From IMG/VR virus record IMGVR_UViG_3300024261_000170, positions 1-22,128 of that record: a DNA stretch of 22,128 nt. One strand, written 5' to 3'. Position 1 is the first letter of the stretch; each line of letters opens with the position of its first letter. The notes under the pieces are model-generated. The model did not search any database, was not told the DNA's origin, and saw only the letters and a program-made list of their open reading frames with translations. Position numbers and translations under genes: made by a program. Shown here piece after piece: positions 14,319-21,615 of this stretch. The stretch comes from a virus.

Positions 14319-17105
14319 ATGTCTTTTGAAACATTAAAAGCTACAATAAATAGCAATATAGTATCGGGATTACCCGATGGTATTAGAGCGGATTATGAGA
14401 ATAATCCAACGTTACAAGACATTGTATCTGCATTCGGACAAGATCACATATATATGGGGAGTGCCACAGTCGGTACTTCCCCTATGACAGATGATAATGC
14501 AAGAATGTATATATCAAGTGGTAGTGGAGAATTTACTGCCTTTCGTGATAGTGGAAACAATGCTATAAATATTAGCGAGGGAGAGATTGCAATATTAAAA
14601 GGAATCAGCGGTGTATACGAGAAGAATGTTTTCTTCTCAGGTGATACAATAGATGATGCTGGTTCAGTTAGAATTAACGATACTGGAAGTCTAATTCAAT
14701 TACAAGCTAAATACAATGGAAGTTGGGTTACAGCTTCTGAGTTTGGTTATATTGGAGGTGATATTACATTACAAGATGTTGTGTCAAGTAGTGTTAACGC
14801 AAACAGTGTAGTTGTAAACGGTTCTGTTGAGTCAACCTCAAATACAGACGTTAAGGACTATCTATGTATTGATGGTGAGGTTTTAGTATCCCAAAATGAA
14901 TACTTATACGCAGATGAATTTATAGAAGACAGATTAGAGTCTACTACTGGTGAGTATATTCCTAACACAGCGAGTAATTCACTTGCAGAGATAGGTATGG
15001 ATACTATAAATGATAAGTGCGTATTATATAATGAAGCTGTTACATCTGAAGTGGGTGTTATAGAATCTATTGTTCCTGACAGTACTGACGGTAACTTCGA
15101 CGTTACAAGAAGTTCTATTACTAATAGGGTTAATAGAGATGGTTTTATAGAGGAAGTACCAGCAAACACAGCGTCATATAATTATACAAGTGGAGATACA
15201 CGTCCTTATCTATTGACAGAGGCTGCTTCTACAAATCTAATAACATATCCAAAATCATTTGGTAATAGTTATTGGACTAAGAGTGGAGCTACTATTGAGG
15301 GTGATGCTAGTAGTGCGGGGAGTGAATTACATACATCCGCAAATGCAGCAAGTGACCCTAATGGGAATGAGGCTAATGCAACAACAGGCTGGGTAGTTGT
15401 AAATGGAATGGCATTGACAAGTGATGCTTCAGCCCCGCAAACAGGAGGTTATGCTTTGAAAGGAGTTAGTATTGGTATAGCATTCGGTCGAATGACATAT
15501 TCTTTTAGTGGATTTACAATAGGTTCGATGTATAAAGTATCTATATGGGCTAAGAGAGGAATCCAAGGGACAGACCAGAAAATAGCAGCTTGGGCTGGAT
15601 TTTCTTCAATACCTATTACTTCTATAAGTTCTACATCGTGGCAAGAATATGTCTTTTATGTCGTTGCAATAAGTACGACGCCAGAAATAAGAATTTACTC
15701 AAATTACACTACAACTGTTTCTGGAGATGAAGTTTATGCTGATAATATAAGCATCAAAGAAGTACAACCATTTGAAGCACCGAAAGAAATACCATCTACT
15801 AACGGAGTAGAGTTGGTAACTAATGGTGATTTTTCAAGTAGTACAGGATGGTCTTTGCGTAATAATTGGACTGTCTCAGGAGGTACACTAAACACAGTGT
15901 CTGAAAGTGATTATTCAGCCTACACAATAGGAGATATGTCAAATAAAATTGTAAAGGTTACTTATGACATAACATCACATACAACCGGTGGTGTTTCTGT
16001 TAGATTTTTTGGTTCTGAATCACAAATTGGCATTTACAGGGGTGCTGTTGGAACATACACAGAGTACATACAGGTTCAATCTTCACATAACGGGGACTTT
16101 GGATTTCAAGCGCTTTCATCCTTTACAGGTTCAGTAGACAACGTTTCTGTAAAAGAAGTAACATCTTACTCAGGCGGAGGCTTTGAGAGAGATGCTTATA
16201 AACTTGTTGAGGATACGAATAACTCTGCTCATTATATAAATAATGCAACTTCATCCGTAACCAGTGGGGCAACTGTGACTCATTCAACTTTTGTAAAGGC
16301 AGCCGAAAGGCGTTGGATTGCTTTATATGAAAGTTATAGCATTGGAAGTGGATATTATTTTGATTTAACTAACGGAGTATTGGGCGCAACGATTGGAATA
16401 ACACCTGATAGTTATTCAATAAGAGAAATAGCAAATGGGTGGTATAGAATAAGTATAACGACAACAGTGCCAAGCACAAGTGCACGAATTCGTATTGCAC
16501 TGGCTGATTCTGATGGGGGTACTACTTATACAGGCGATGGCACATCAGGCTTATACATTGCCTACGCACAACTTGAAGAAAGCGGTTATGCAAGTAGTCT
16601 AATGCTACCAACAACTGAGGGAAGCATAACAAGTAGAGTTGCCGATGCAGTTACTAATGCTGGTAATCAAAGTTTGTTTAGTAGTGTTAATAGTAGTGGG
16701 GTGTTGTTTGCGGAGATTGGGGCGCATTCGGATGATGGAACGAATAGATGGATAAGTATTAGTAAAGATGCTAATAATTACGTAGGGTTGGTATATACTG
16801 CAGCCACAAATCAGGTTGCTCTTTTTATAAATGTAGCTAGTAGCTTAGTAATAAAGACATATACCTTAACAGATGAAACAAATTTTAGTAAAATTGCAAT
16901 TAGATGGGCTACAAATGATTATTCATTGTGGGTTGATGGGGTTGAAGAAGCTACTGATGCTACACAAGGTGCATTTTCTACAAATGATTTAACAACATTA
17001 AATTTTGGAGATAGTGGTGGAGGTAGTAATTTCTACGCCAAAACAAAAGCAATTGCAGTATTTGATTATTTGAGTGATGAAGAAATGATAAGATTAACTA
17101 AATAA
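14319..17105 (+). CDS. Tail fibre / receptor-binding protein 2
   Basis: 928 residues, paralogous to fibre 1 along its whole length but with one additional module. Residues 1-~150 are the shared N-terminal domain (FETLKATINS, FGQDHIYMG, DDNARMYIS). An outer jelly-roll-like module starts at ~304 (TNLITYPKSFGNSYWTKSGA) and resumes at ~625 (DAYKLVEDTNNSAHYI), ending ~745 (AYAQLEE). Two modules are inserted in between: ~334-482, ending ADNISIKEV, and ~496-614, with VELVTNGDFSSSTGW at its start and VDNVSVKEV at its end. Residues ~793-928 are a LamG-like lectin domain closely related to that of fibre 1 (FSKIAIRWATNDYSLWVDG). It starts 12 bases after fibre 1. The glycan-binding role is inferred from the modules; no depolymerase motif is visible. 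Confidence 0.8.
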   Translation: MSFETLKATINSNIVSGLPDGIRADYENNPTLQDIVSAFGQDHIYMGSATVGTSPMTDDNARMYISSGSGEFTAFRDSGNNAINISEGEIAILKGISGVYEKNVFFSGDTIDDAGSVRINDTGSLIQLQAKYNGSWVTASEFGYIGGDITLQDVVSSSVNANSVVVNGSVESTSNTDVKDYLCIDGEVLVSQNEYLYADEFIEDRLESTTGEYIPNTASNSLAEIGMDTINDKCVLYNEAVTSEVGVIESIVPDSTDGNFDVTRSSITNRVNRDGFIEEVPANTASYNYTSGDTRPYLLTEAASTNLITYPKSFGNSYWTKSGATIEGDASSAGSELHTSANAASDPNGNEANATTGWVVVNGMALTSDASAPQTGGYALKGVSIGIAFGRMTYSFSGFTIGSMYKVSIWAKRGIQGTDQKIAAWAGFSSIPITSISSTSWQEYVFYVVAISTTPEIRIYSNYTTTVSGDEVYADNISIKEVQPFEAPKEIPSTNGVELVTNGDFSSSTGWSLRNNWTVSGGTLNTVSESDYSAYTIGDMSNKIVKVTYDITSHTTGGVSVRFFGSESQIGIYRGAVGTYTEYIQVQSSHNGDFGFQALSSFTGSVDNVSVKEVTSYSGGGFERDAYKLVEDTNNSAHYINNATSSVTSGATVTHSTFVKAAERRWIALYESYSIGSGYYFDLTNGVLGATIGITPDSYSIREIANGWYRISITTTVPSTSARIRIALADSDGGTTYTGDGTSGLYIAYAQLEESGYASSLMLPTTEGSITSRVADAVTNAGNQSLFSSVNSSGVLFAEIGAHSDDGTNRWISISKDANNYVGLVYTAATNQVALFINVASSLVIKTYTLTDETNFSKIAIRWATNDYSLWVDGVEEATDATQGAFSTNDLTTLNFGDSGGGSNFYAKTKAIAVFDYLSDEEMIRLTK

Positions 17106-17115
17106 AAAAAGTAAG

Positions 17116-17445
17116 ATGAAATTATTAAAGCTAAGTTTTTCAAACAAAGAAGAGTGGAATACAGTAAAGGAAAGTTTATTGATTCCAAATGAAGATGGTA
17201 TATATCCGTCAAACAGTACTTACACAGCTAATACAAGTTACGGTTCAGCTACAGTTGTTGAGATAGGTCACGTACCTATTGCAGCCGTATTAAACGAAGA
17301 TGGTGAAGTAGTTACTGAAGCGACATTTCATAGTGATTATGCAGTAGACATTCTATTTGCAGATGATATTATGAAACAAGTATCCATTGCTGAGGCTAGT
17401 CCTTATATAATAGAAATTGATAATCCTTACCACAACTTCATATAA
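17116..17445 (+). CDS. Small fibre-region protein, unknown function
   Basis: 109 residues, MKLLKLSFSNKEEWNTVKES at the start. The protein appears to be a small alpha/beta fold with a central 'ATVVEIGHVPIAAVLNEDGE' strand segment and a 'SDYAVDILFADDI' segment, and it is acidic without membrane segments or Cys. It begins 10 bases after fibre 2 and its stop overlaps the next start (TAATG). Small proteins with this start are often found beside fibre genes in Bacteroidota phages, as far as I recall, but I know of no established function. A fibre assembly factor or a minor fibre-associated structural protein is possible. Confidence 0.65.
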   Translation: MKLLKLSFSNKEEWNTVKESLLIPNEDGIYPSNSTYTANTSYGSATVVEIGHVPIAAVLNEDGEVVTEATFHSDYAVDILFADDIMKQVSIAEASPYIIEIDNPYHNFI

Positions 17446-17822
17446 TGATTGTATTTAAAAACAACGATGTATCAAATTTTAGAATGGCATACAAGTCTTG
17501 GTTCTCCCCTACGGAGAATCTTGACGATGTCGTTGTTAGATTTGAGAAAATAAATGCTGAAGATGTTACATATACATTTGATGCACAGATAACAGACTAC
17601 GACTGCTACAATAGACTTGTTAGTATTCAAACATCTGTTGAACTTGATACAGGTGAATATATTATGTCCTTATGGACTATAGGTGCTTATTCATCACAAT
17701 ACAACAAAGACGACTATTCAGTAGTTGATGACTACTTGAATTACATTGCTGTAGATAACGCAAATATAAAAAGAGAAAACGATAGAGTAGAAGACTCAAG
17801 TGGAGTTGTTGTTTTCGATTAA
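17445..17822 (+). CDS. Small beta-rich fibre-region protein, unknown function
   Basis: 125 residues, MIVFKNNDVSNFRMAYKSW at the start. It is acidic and strand-rich (DVVVRFEKINAEDVTYTFDA; NRLVSIQTSVELDTGEYIMS), with a polar, Asp-rich C-terminus ending in VVVFD. There is no signal peptide, membrane segment or enzyme motif. The start overlaps the stop of the preceding small gene, so the two are probably translated together. I do not recognise a family; the position between fibre 2 and fibre-like protein 3 suggests a structural or assembly role. Confidence 0.65.
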   Translation: MIVFKNNDVSNFRMAYKSWFSPTENLDDVVVRFEKINAEDVTYTFDAQITDYDCYNRLVSIQTSVELDTGEYIMSLWTIGAYSSQYNKDDYSVVDDYLNYIAVDNANIKRENDRVEDSSGVVVFD

Positions 17823-17849
17823 TAAACATTATAGTAAAAATAAAAAGAT

Positions 17850-18005
17850 ATGAAATTTATAAACGGATATAAGGCTGCTGCAAAGCAATCTGACAAATGT
17901 GAGATATTATGTAGGATTGGGAAAATAACCCTAATTGAACTTAAACTGGATATATCTAAAGGAGACTATAGAATCACATTGTTAAATCTTACAATAAAAA
18001 ACTAA
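17850..18005 (+). CDS. 51-residue small protein, unknown function
   Basis: A short frame starts with ATG behind an A-rich leader (AAATAAAAAGAT) and ends 4 bases before the next gene. The product begins MKFINGYKAAAKQSDKCEIL and continues with two strand-like stretches (KITLIELKLDI; DYRITLLNLTIKN). It is basic with two Cys and no membrane segment. The tight fit in the gap and the A-rich leader, which matches neighbouring genes, support real coding. Nothing indicates function. Confidence 0.5.
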   Translation: MKFINGYKAAAKQSDKCEILCRIGKITLIELKLDISKGDYRITLLNLTIKN

Positions 18006-18009
18006 TAAT

Positions 18010-19191
18010 ATGGCTTGGGAAACATTAAGAGCATTCATAGATGATAAGATTAGGGATAAGCTACCTATAAAAATAAGCGCTGATCTTGACCACAATCCTA
18101 CTCTTAACGAAATAGTAGATGTATTTGGTCAGGATTATATATATAGTGGAATAACTGGTAAAACACTACAACCATTTAACGATGATAATAGAAGAATGTA
18201 TTTTACTGATGGTTCTGTTGGTAACTACCTATTCTTTAAGGATGAGTTAGGAGCTGTTCTTTCAGTTGAAGAGGGTGAGTTTGTTATATTTACGGGAGTA
18301 AATAACGTATGGGTAAAGAGAACAATATATAATAATGGAACATTCCTTACTCTACCTGATACACCAGCATCATTCATTGGTGCTGCTGGTAATGAGGTTA
18401 GAGTGAACGACACTGGAACTGCGTTAGAATTTGTTAATACATCAAAGTTTACACCTACACTAGAGAGCGAAATTAATGCATCTACAGCCGTAACTCAGGT
18501 TATGGCAGTACAAGGTGATGGTATAGCTACTGACTCTGTAACAACTCCTTTATTGGTAGTTGGTGATAGTGAATATGAGGACTCTACTACTATAGATGAT
18601 GCAGGATTTCCTACATTTTGGGGAACGGCAGTGAACTATCAGTCAGTTAGTGTGTCTATGTTAGAAGCTAAGACTCTTGGTATTAAAGACCCTGACTTAG
18701 TACAGTACAAGGATAATGGTGCTGGTAGTACTGGTGTTTATGCTTATACATTCGATGCTTCATCAGAAGAAGAGTTGCTGTTCTCAATTGATGTACCGAG
18801 ACAATATCAAGAGAACACAGATGTAGGAGTAAACTTTAATTGGGTGTCCGCTGAAGACGGAGCTGCTGGTTTAAATGTTGCTTGGGGTATTGAGTATGCT
18901 TGGTCTAATAGAGGTGAATTATTTGGTAATACTTCGACAGCAATTGCTGATGATAGAGTACCATTAGACGCTCAGGTAACTCAGGATACTCTTTACAGGA
19001 CAGAGGTAAGTTCTATAGATGGTACTGGTAAAGATATAAACTCAACGCTTTTATGTAGAGTATACAGGAATGCGACTAATGTATTAGATACATTTACTTC
19101 TGATGCGTCCTTATTAAGCGTGGACTTTCATTTCGTTTGTAATAGCATAGGTAGTAGGCACGAGCAGAGCAAGGGTGTTGCAACACCTTAG
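18010..19191 (+). CDS. Fibre-like virion protein 3 (shared N-terminal domain, different C-terminus)
   Basis: 393 residues. Residues 1-~145 are homologous to the first domain of both fibre proteins (WETLRAFIDD, HNPTLNEIV, FGQDYIYSG, DDNRRMYFTDG), ending in the 'VRVNDTGTALEFVN' motif seen in fibre shafts. The C-terminal ~210 residues are unrelated to the lectin-type fibre ends. They form a beta-rich domain (GVYAYTFDASSEEELLFSID ... VNFNWVS ... LYRTEV) finishing with 'SVDFHFVCNSIGSRHEQSKG'. This closing pattern of a strand, 'IGSR' and a polar tail occurs in trimeric beta-sandwich domains of many marine phage virion proteins. It could be a tail appendage, whisker or head fibre using the same docking domain. 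A GC-containing palindrome overlaps the 3' end. Confidence 0.7.
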   Translation: MAWETLRAFIDDKIRDKLPIKISADLDHNPTLNEIVDVFGQDYIYSGITGKTLQPFNDDNRRMYFTDGSVGNYLFFKDELGAVLSVEEGEFVIFTGVNNVWVKRTIYNNGTFLTLPDTPASFIGAAGNEVRVNDTGTALEFVNTSKFTPTLESEINASTAVTQVMAVQGDGIATDSVTTPLLVVGDSEYEDSTTIDDAGFPTFWGTAVNYQSVSVSMLEAKTLGIKDPDLVQYKDNGAGSTGVYAYTFDASSEEELLFSIDVPRQYQENTDVGVNFNWVSAEDGAAGLNVAWGIEYAWSNRGELFGNTSTAIADDRVPLDAQVTQDTLYRTEVSSIDGTGKDINSTLLCRVYRNATNVLDTFTSDASLLSVDFHFVCNSIGSRHEQSKGVATP

Positions 19192-19214
19192 ACATAATAT
19201 ATAACGGAATAATC

Positions 19215-19289
19215 TAATCGGAGTTTTATTGTGTTGTACCATAGTCATTTACAAGATTTTTTTTGGCTAAAGGTCTAATATAGTAGAAC
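19215..19289 (+). promoter_or_regulatory. Conserved bipartite element, copy 2 (before portal gene)
   Basis: This is the second copy of the element at 7957-8031, with identical spacing between TAATCGGAGTTTTAT, T7GGCT, GGTCTA and TAKAAC (here TAGAAC at 19284-19289). The copy lies in a true intergenic gap of 145 bases, so coding constraint cannot explain the conservation. The portal start codon is 48 bases after TAGAAC, and a small hairpin (TAACC-ATTA-GGTTA, 19290-19303) lies directly behind the element. Confidence 0.6.
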
Positions 19290-19336
19290 TAACCATTAGG
19301 TTATTCTGTTATTAACGATAATAAAAAACATAAACT

Positions 19337-20641
19337 ATGAGTAGAGTACAAAAGTTAATTGATGGTGTCTTTGCAGCCATACCAACGACTGCAAGTAGTA
19401 ACACTATGGATAGGAATCCTATAGACCAAAGTCTTGAGGGCTTATTAAAGAATCCTCAATACGGCAAAGTTGGTGCATTCGAATATATTAAGTTCGGTCA
19501 GAACGATGATATTGATACAATCCTTGAGATACTAAAAGACAAGTCTGCTACACACAGTGGTATACTTAATCGTAAAGCTAAGATGGTTAGCGGTGATAGG
19601 CTTATTGCTGAAGGACTAACTGGTGGTAACGATAAGGCTTGGAATGCTTTTGAGAAAGCTGCTGGTGGTAAAGTAGGTTCAAGCCTTGAAGTACAATGGA
19701 AGCGTATGGGTAGCATATATGAGACTCAAGGTGCTGTTGGTATACTTGTGCGTAAGTCAGGTAATGACATAATAGCCATACAAGCTGTATCACCAAGACA
19801 AATGAGAATAGGTACGCTAAACAGTAAAAACGAAATTGACCATTACATATTAAGACCTACATTTGTTAGGGGTAGTGGTAGGATATTCGAGAAAACAGAG
19901 CGTAAAGTTCCAATCTTTGAGTTAGATAAAAATCAAAAGGAATCTTTGTTATATATAAAGAATCCAGCTACTGAGAATGACTTCTATGGTACACCTAACT
20001 ATATAGGTGCTTATAACTTCATTGAAGCAGATTATAAATTTGGTGTAACTATACACAATGCTGCTGAGAATGGTTTCCAACCTAAAGTAATGGCTACATT
20101 CGTAGGACGTAATATGTCAGACGAACAAAAGGAAGCACACGCTGATGCATTTAAGGATAACTTTAGTGGTTCTGATAGAGAGTTAGCTATTGTTAATTAT
20201 GTGCGTAGAGAAGAGGAGATGCCTAAGATTGAGAAACTTCAAATAGAGAATCTTGACAAGACTATAAGTACAATGGCTGACCTTAATGATGCTAAGATAC
20301 TAACAGCTCACTCCGTAACTAATCCAGCTTTGTTTGGTGTTATGGTAAGTGGTAAGCTAGGTAATAGTGGTACTGAGTTAGAGTCTGCTTATAATGTATT
20401 CAGAGCTACTGAGATGATTCCTGATAGAAACCTATTACTTGATGGTTTAACATTGGTATTCTCAGGTAGTAAGTATGATGACATAGAGTTCGTTGTTGAA
20501 GACCTTAATATAACTCCACAAGAGAATCGTGGTGGTGATGTAACACAGGATGAAGCTATCGAGGATACTCCTAAAGATGAGGCTCAGTCTAAATCAGATG
20601 ATAAAGCAGATAAGGACACTAAATCAACTAAAAAGAAATAA
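19337..20641 (+). CDS. Portal protein
   Basis: 434 residues. The portal is the dodecameric ring at one head vertex through which DNA enters and leaves and to which the tail attaches. Signs are: overall length and helical content; an early 'ILEILKDKSATHSGILNRKAK' segment as in portal wing regions; the middle segment IQAVSPRQMRIG followed by strand-turn-strand; a GTPNYIGAYNFIEADYKFGV helix; and the stem/crown pattern 'HSVTNPALFGVMVSGKLGN' followed by a GTELESAYNVF helix. The last ~35 residues are a disordered Lys/Asp tail. The start has an A-rich leader (AATAAAAAACATAAACT). It is followed by a probable connector gene after 2 bases. It is oddly far from protease and capsid, with its own copy of the conserved element. 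No terminase gene is present in the window. Confidence 0.85.
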   Translation: MSRVQKLIDGVFAAIPTTASSNTMDRNPIDQSLEGLLKNPQYGKVGAFEYIKFGQNDDIDTILEILKDKSATHSGILNRKAKMVSGDRLIAEGLTGGNDKAWNAFEKAAGGKVGSSLEVQWKRMGSIYETQGAVGILVRKSGNDIIAIQAVSPRQMRIGTLNSKNEIDHYILRPTFVRGSGRIFEKTERKVPIFELDKNQKESLLYIKNPATENDFYGTPNYIGAYNFIEADYKFGVTIHNAAENGFQPKVMATFVGRNMSDEQKEAHADAFKDNFSGSDRELAIVNYVRREEEMPKIEKLQIENLDKTISTMADLNDAKILTAHSVTNPALFGVMVSGKLGNSGTELESAYNVFRATEMIPDRNLLLDGLTLVFSGSKYDDIEFVVEDLNITPQENRGGDVTQDEAIEDTPKDEAQSKSDDKADKDTKSTKKK

Positions 20642-20643
20642 CT

Positions 20644-21090
20644 ATGGCTAAGAAATATTATACTATCAGCGACGGATACTACAGAGAAGAGTATCCAATG
20701 GACGTTAACTTAAATGTTGAGAAATTTTATTCAGTACAGAGACTAGAGCAGAAGACTACTTTAGTTGATATCTTAGGTGATAACGTAGCTGAATATTTTA
20801 TGGAAACAATACTACCTACACCAGTAAGTAGTAGAGAATCTTGGCAAACAGAGTTTCTTGAAGAAGTTCAAGACCTTATGGTGTTCTGTATTGCTAAAGG
20901 ATTAGAAGACTTCAATAGTGGTAATACCAATGACAAACTTGTTAATGGTTTAAATTCCAAGATTGAGTTCTACAAGAAAAGAGTAAGGGAATATATAACT
21001 GAATCAACTGAATTAACAGCGATTCAAGGTGATGATAGCGCATCTGGTAGAGAGCCTTATCAGGGACTTCCCACATACTTCTACCGTTAA
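20644..21090 (+). CDS. Probable head-tail connector / adaptor
   Basis: 148 residues, 2 bases after the portal gene and last in the plus-strand run. The protein is largely helical: 'EKFYSVQRLEQKTTLVDILG' early, a central long helix (WQTEFLEEVQDLMVFCIAKG) and a 'GLNSKIEFYKKRVREYI' helix, with a polar C-terminus ending LPTYFYR. Small helical proteins coded next to the portal are usually adaptors that sit between portal and tail. No membrane segment or enzyme motif is visible. A minor head protein is the alternative. The coding call is strong; the function is inferred from size, helicity and position. Confidence 0.5.
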   Translation: MAKKYYTISDGYYREEYPMDVNLNVEKFYSVQRLEQKTTLVDILGDNVAEYFMETILPTPVSSRESWQTEFLEEVQDLMVFCIAKGLEDFNSGNTNDKLVNGLNSKIEFYKKRVREYITESTELTAIQGDDSASGREPYQGLPTYFYR

Positions 21091-21114
21091 GATACTTTTT
21101 TATCGTTATTATTT

Positions 21115-21146
21115 AAGCCGCCTCCTTAGTTGGAAGCGGCTTTTTT
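21115..21146. terminator. Bidirectional intrinsic terminator between convergent operons
   Basis: AAGCCGC pairs with GCGGCTT, extended by TCC/GGA after one mismatch, around TTAGTT. T6 follows on the plus strand, and the A/T-rich upstream side (AATAATAACGATAAAAAAG when read on the minus strand) serves the other direction. It lies between the connector gene and the end of the minus-strand operon. Confidence 0.88.
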
Positions 21147-21148
21147 GT

Positions 21149-21355
21149 TTACTTACCTCCCGATTCAATCTTTTCAATTATCATTTGTAAGTAATGCTCA
21201 AGTTTGTATAAATCTTGCACTCCGTTCTTATCCTTGTAACGAAGCAGATATTTTAGTATGTTACCCTCATAAAAATCGAGGTTATGGTCGTCTACAATAT
21301 CTACAACTTGTATCTTATACTTGCTGTAGTGGTCTCCTCCCACCTGACTATCCAC
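21149..21355 (-). CDS. DUF3310-family small phage protein
   Basis: 68 residues from a GTG start (21353-21355) that overlaps the stop of the upstream gene by 8 bases. The sequence has the signature of DUF3310: an N-terminal VGGDHYSKYKIQVVDIVDDH, then NLDFYEGNILKYLLRYKDKN with the conserved 'GN-KYL-RYK-K-G--DL-K' pattern, ending with a helix (LEHYLQMIIEKIES). The family is frequent in phages, where it is often labelled as a nucleotide kinase-like protein, but I know of no solid experimental function. It is normally coded among early or DNA-metabolism genes, which fits its minus-strand position away from the virion genes. It is the last gene of its operon, just before the shared terminator. Confidence 0.88.
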   Translation of the reverse strand: MDSQVGGDHYSKYKIQVVDIVDDHNLDFYEGNILKYLLRYKDKNGVQDLYKLEHYLQMIIEKIESGGK

Positions 21356-21611
21356 AGACTTCTGACCTTTCTATTTCTAACTCACCTAGTTTAGCTCTAG
21401 CTTCCATCATCCTAACATTAAGTTGCCCCCAAATATCAGGGTCTGTATTAGGATTAAGGTATAGCTCCATCATTCTATCTATCGAGGATTCTTGCCTTTC
21501 TATCTCTTGCTCTATAACATAACAAGGGTCAAGTTCATTTGTCTTACTACAACTAGAAAACAAAACCGTCATTACCATAGTCATCATTATTATATTACTT
21601 AATTTTTTCAT
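21348..21611 (-). CDS. Small lipoprotein with coiled coil
   Basis: 87 residues. The start MKKLSNIIMMTMVMTVLFSS followed by Cys21 is a clear lipoprotein signal peptide with an LFSSC lipobox, so the mature protein is ~67 residues anchored by Cys21 to the envelope. The mature part is mostly helical and charged (CYVIEQEIERQESSIDRMM; NVRMMEARAKLGELEIERSE), with Cys residues near each end that could form a disulfide. Such phage lipoproteins are either outer-membrane spanin subunits or superinfection-exclusion factors that protect the infected cell. Being on the minus strand, away from the membrane protein cluster at 10832-11950 and next to early-type genes, favours exclusion or another envelope change over lysis, but neither is shown. 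Confidence 0.7.
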   Translation of the reverse strand: MKKLSNIIMMTMVMTVLFSSCSKTNELDPCYVIEQEIERQESSIDRMMELYLNPNTDPDIWGQLNVRMMEARAKLGELEIERSEVCG

Positions 21612-21615
21612 ATTA

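Noticed and set aside
11964-17105. Diversity-generating retroelement acting on the fibre genes
   Set aside because: No reverse transcriptase, no template repeat and no adenine-biased variable repeat are seen; similarity between the fibres is explained by duplication.
19174-19187. Perfect 14-base palindrome GGTGTTGCAACACC at the end of fibre-like gene 3
   Set aside because: About one such palindrome is expected by chance in 22 kb; it lies in coding sequence, has no T tract and is absent upstream of element copy 1.
21130-21522. 130-residue plus-strand open frame
   Set aside because: It lies opposite the DUF3310 and lipoprotein genes, both of which have clear family or signal-peptide features, and overlaps the terminator.
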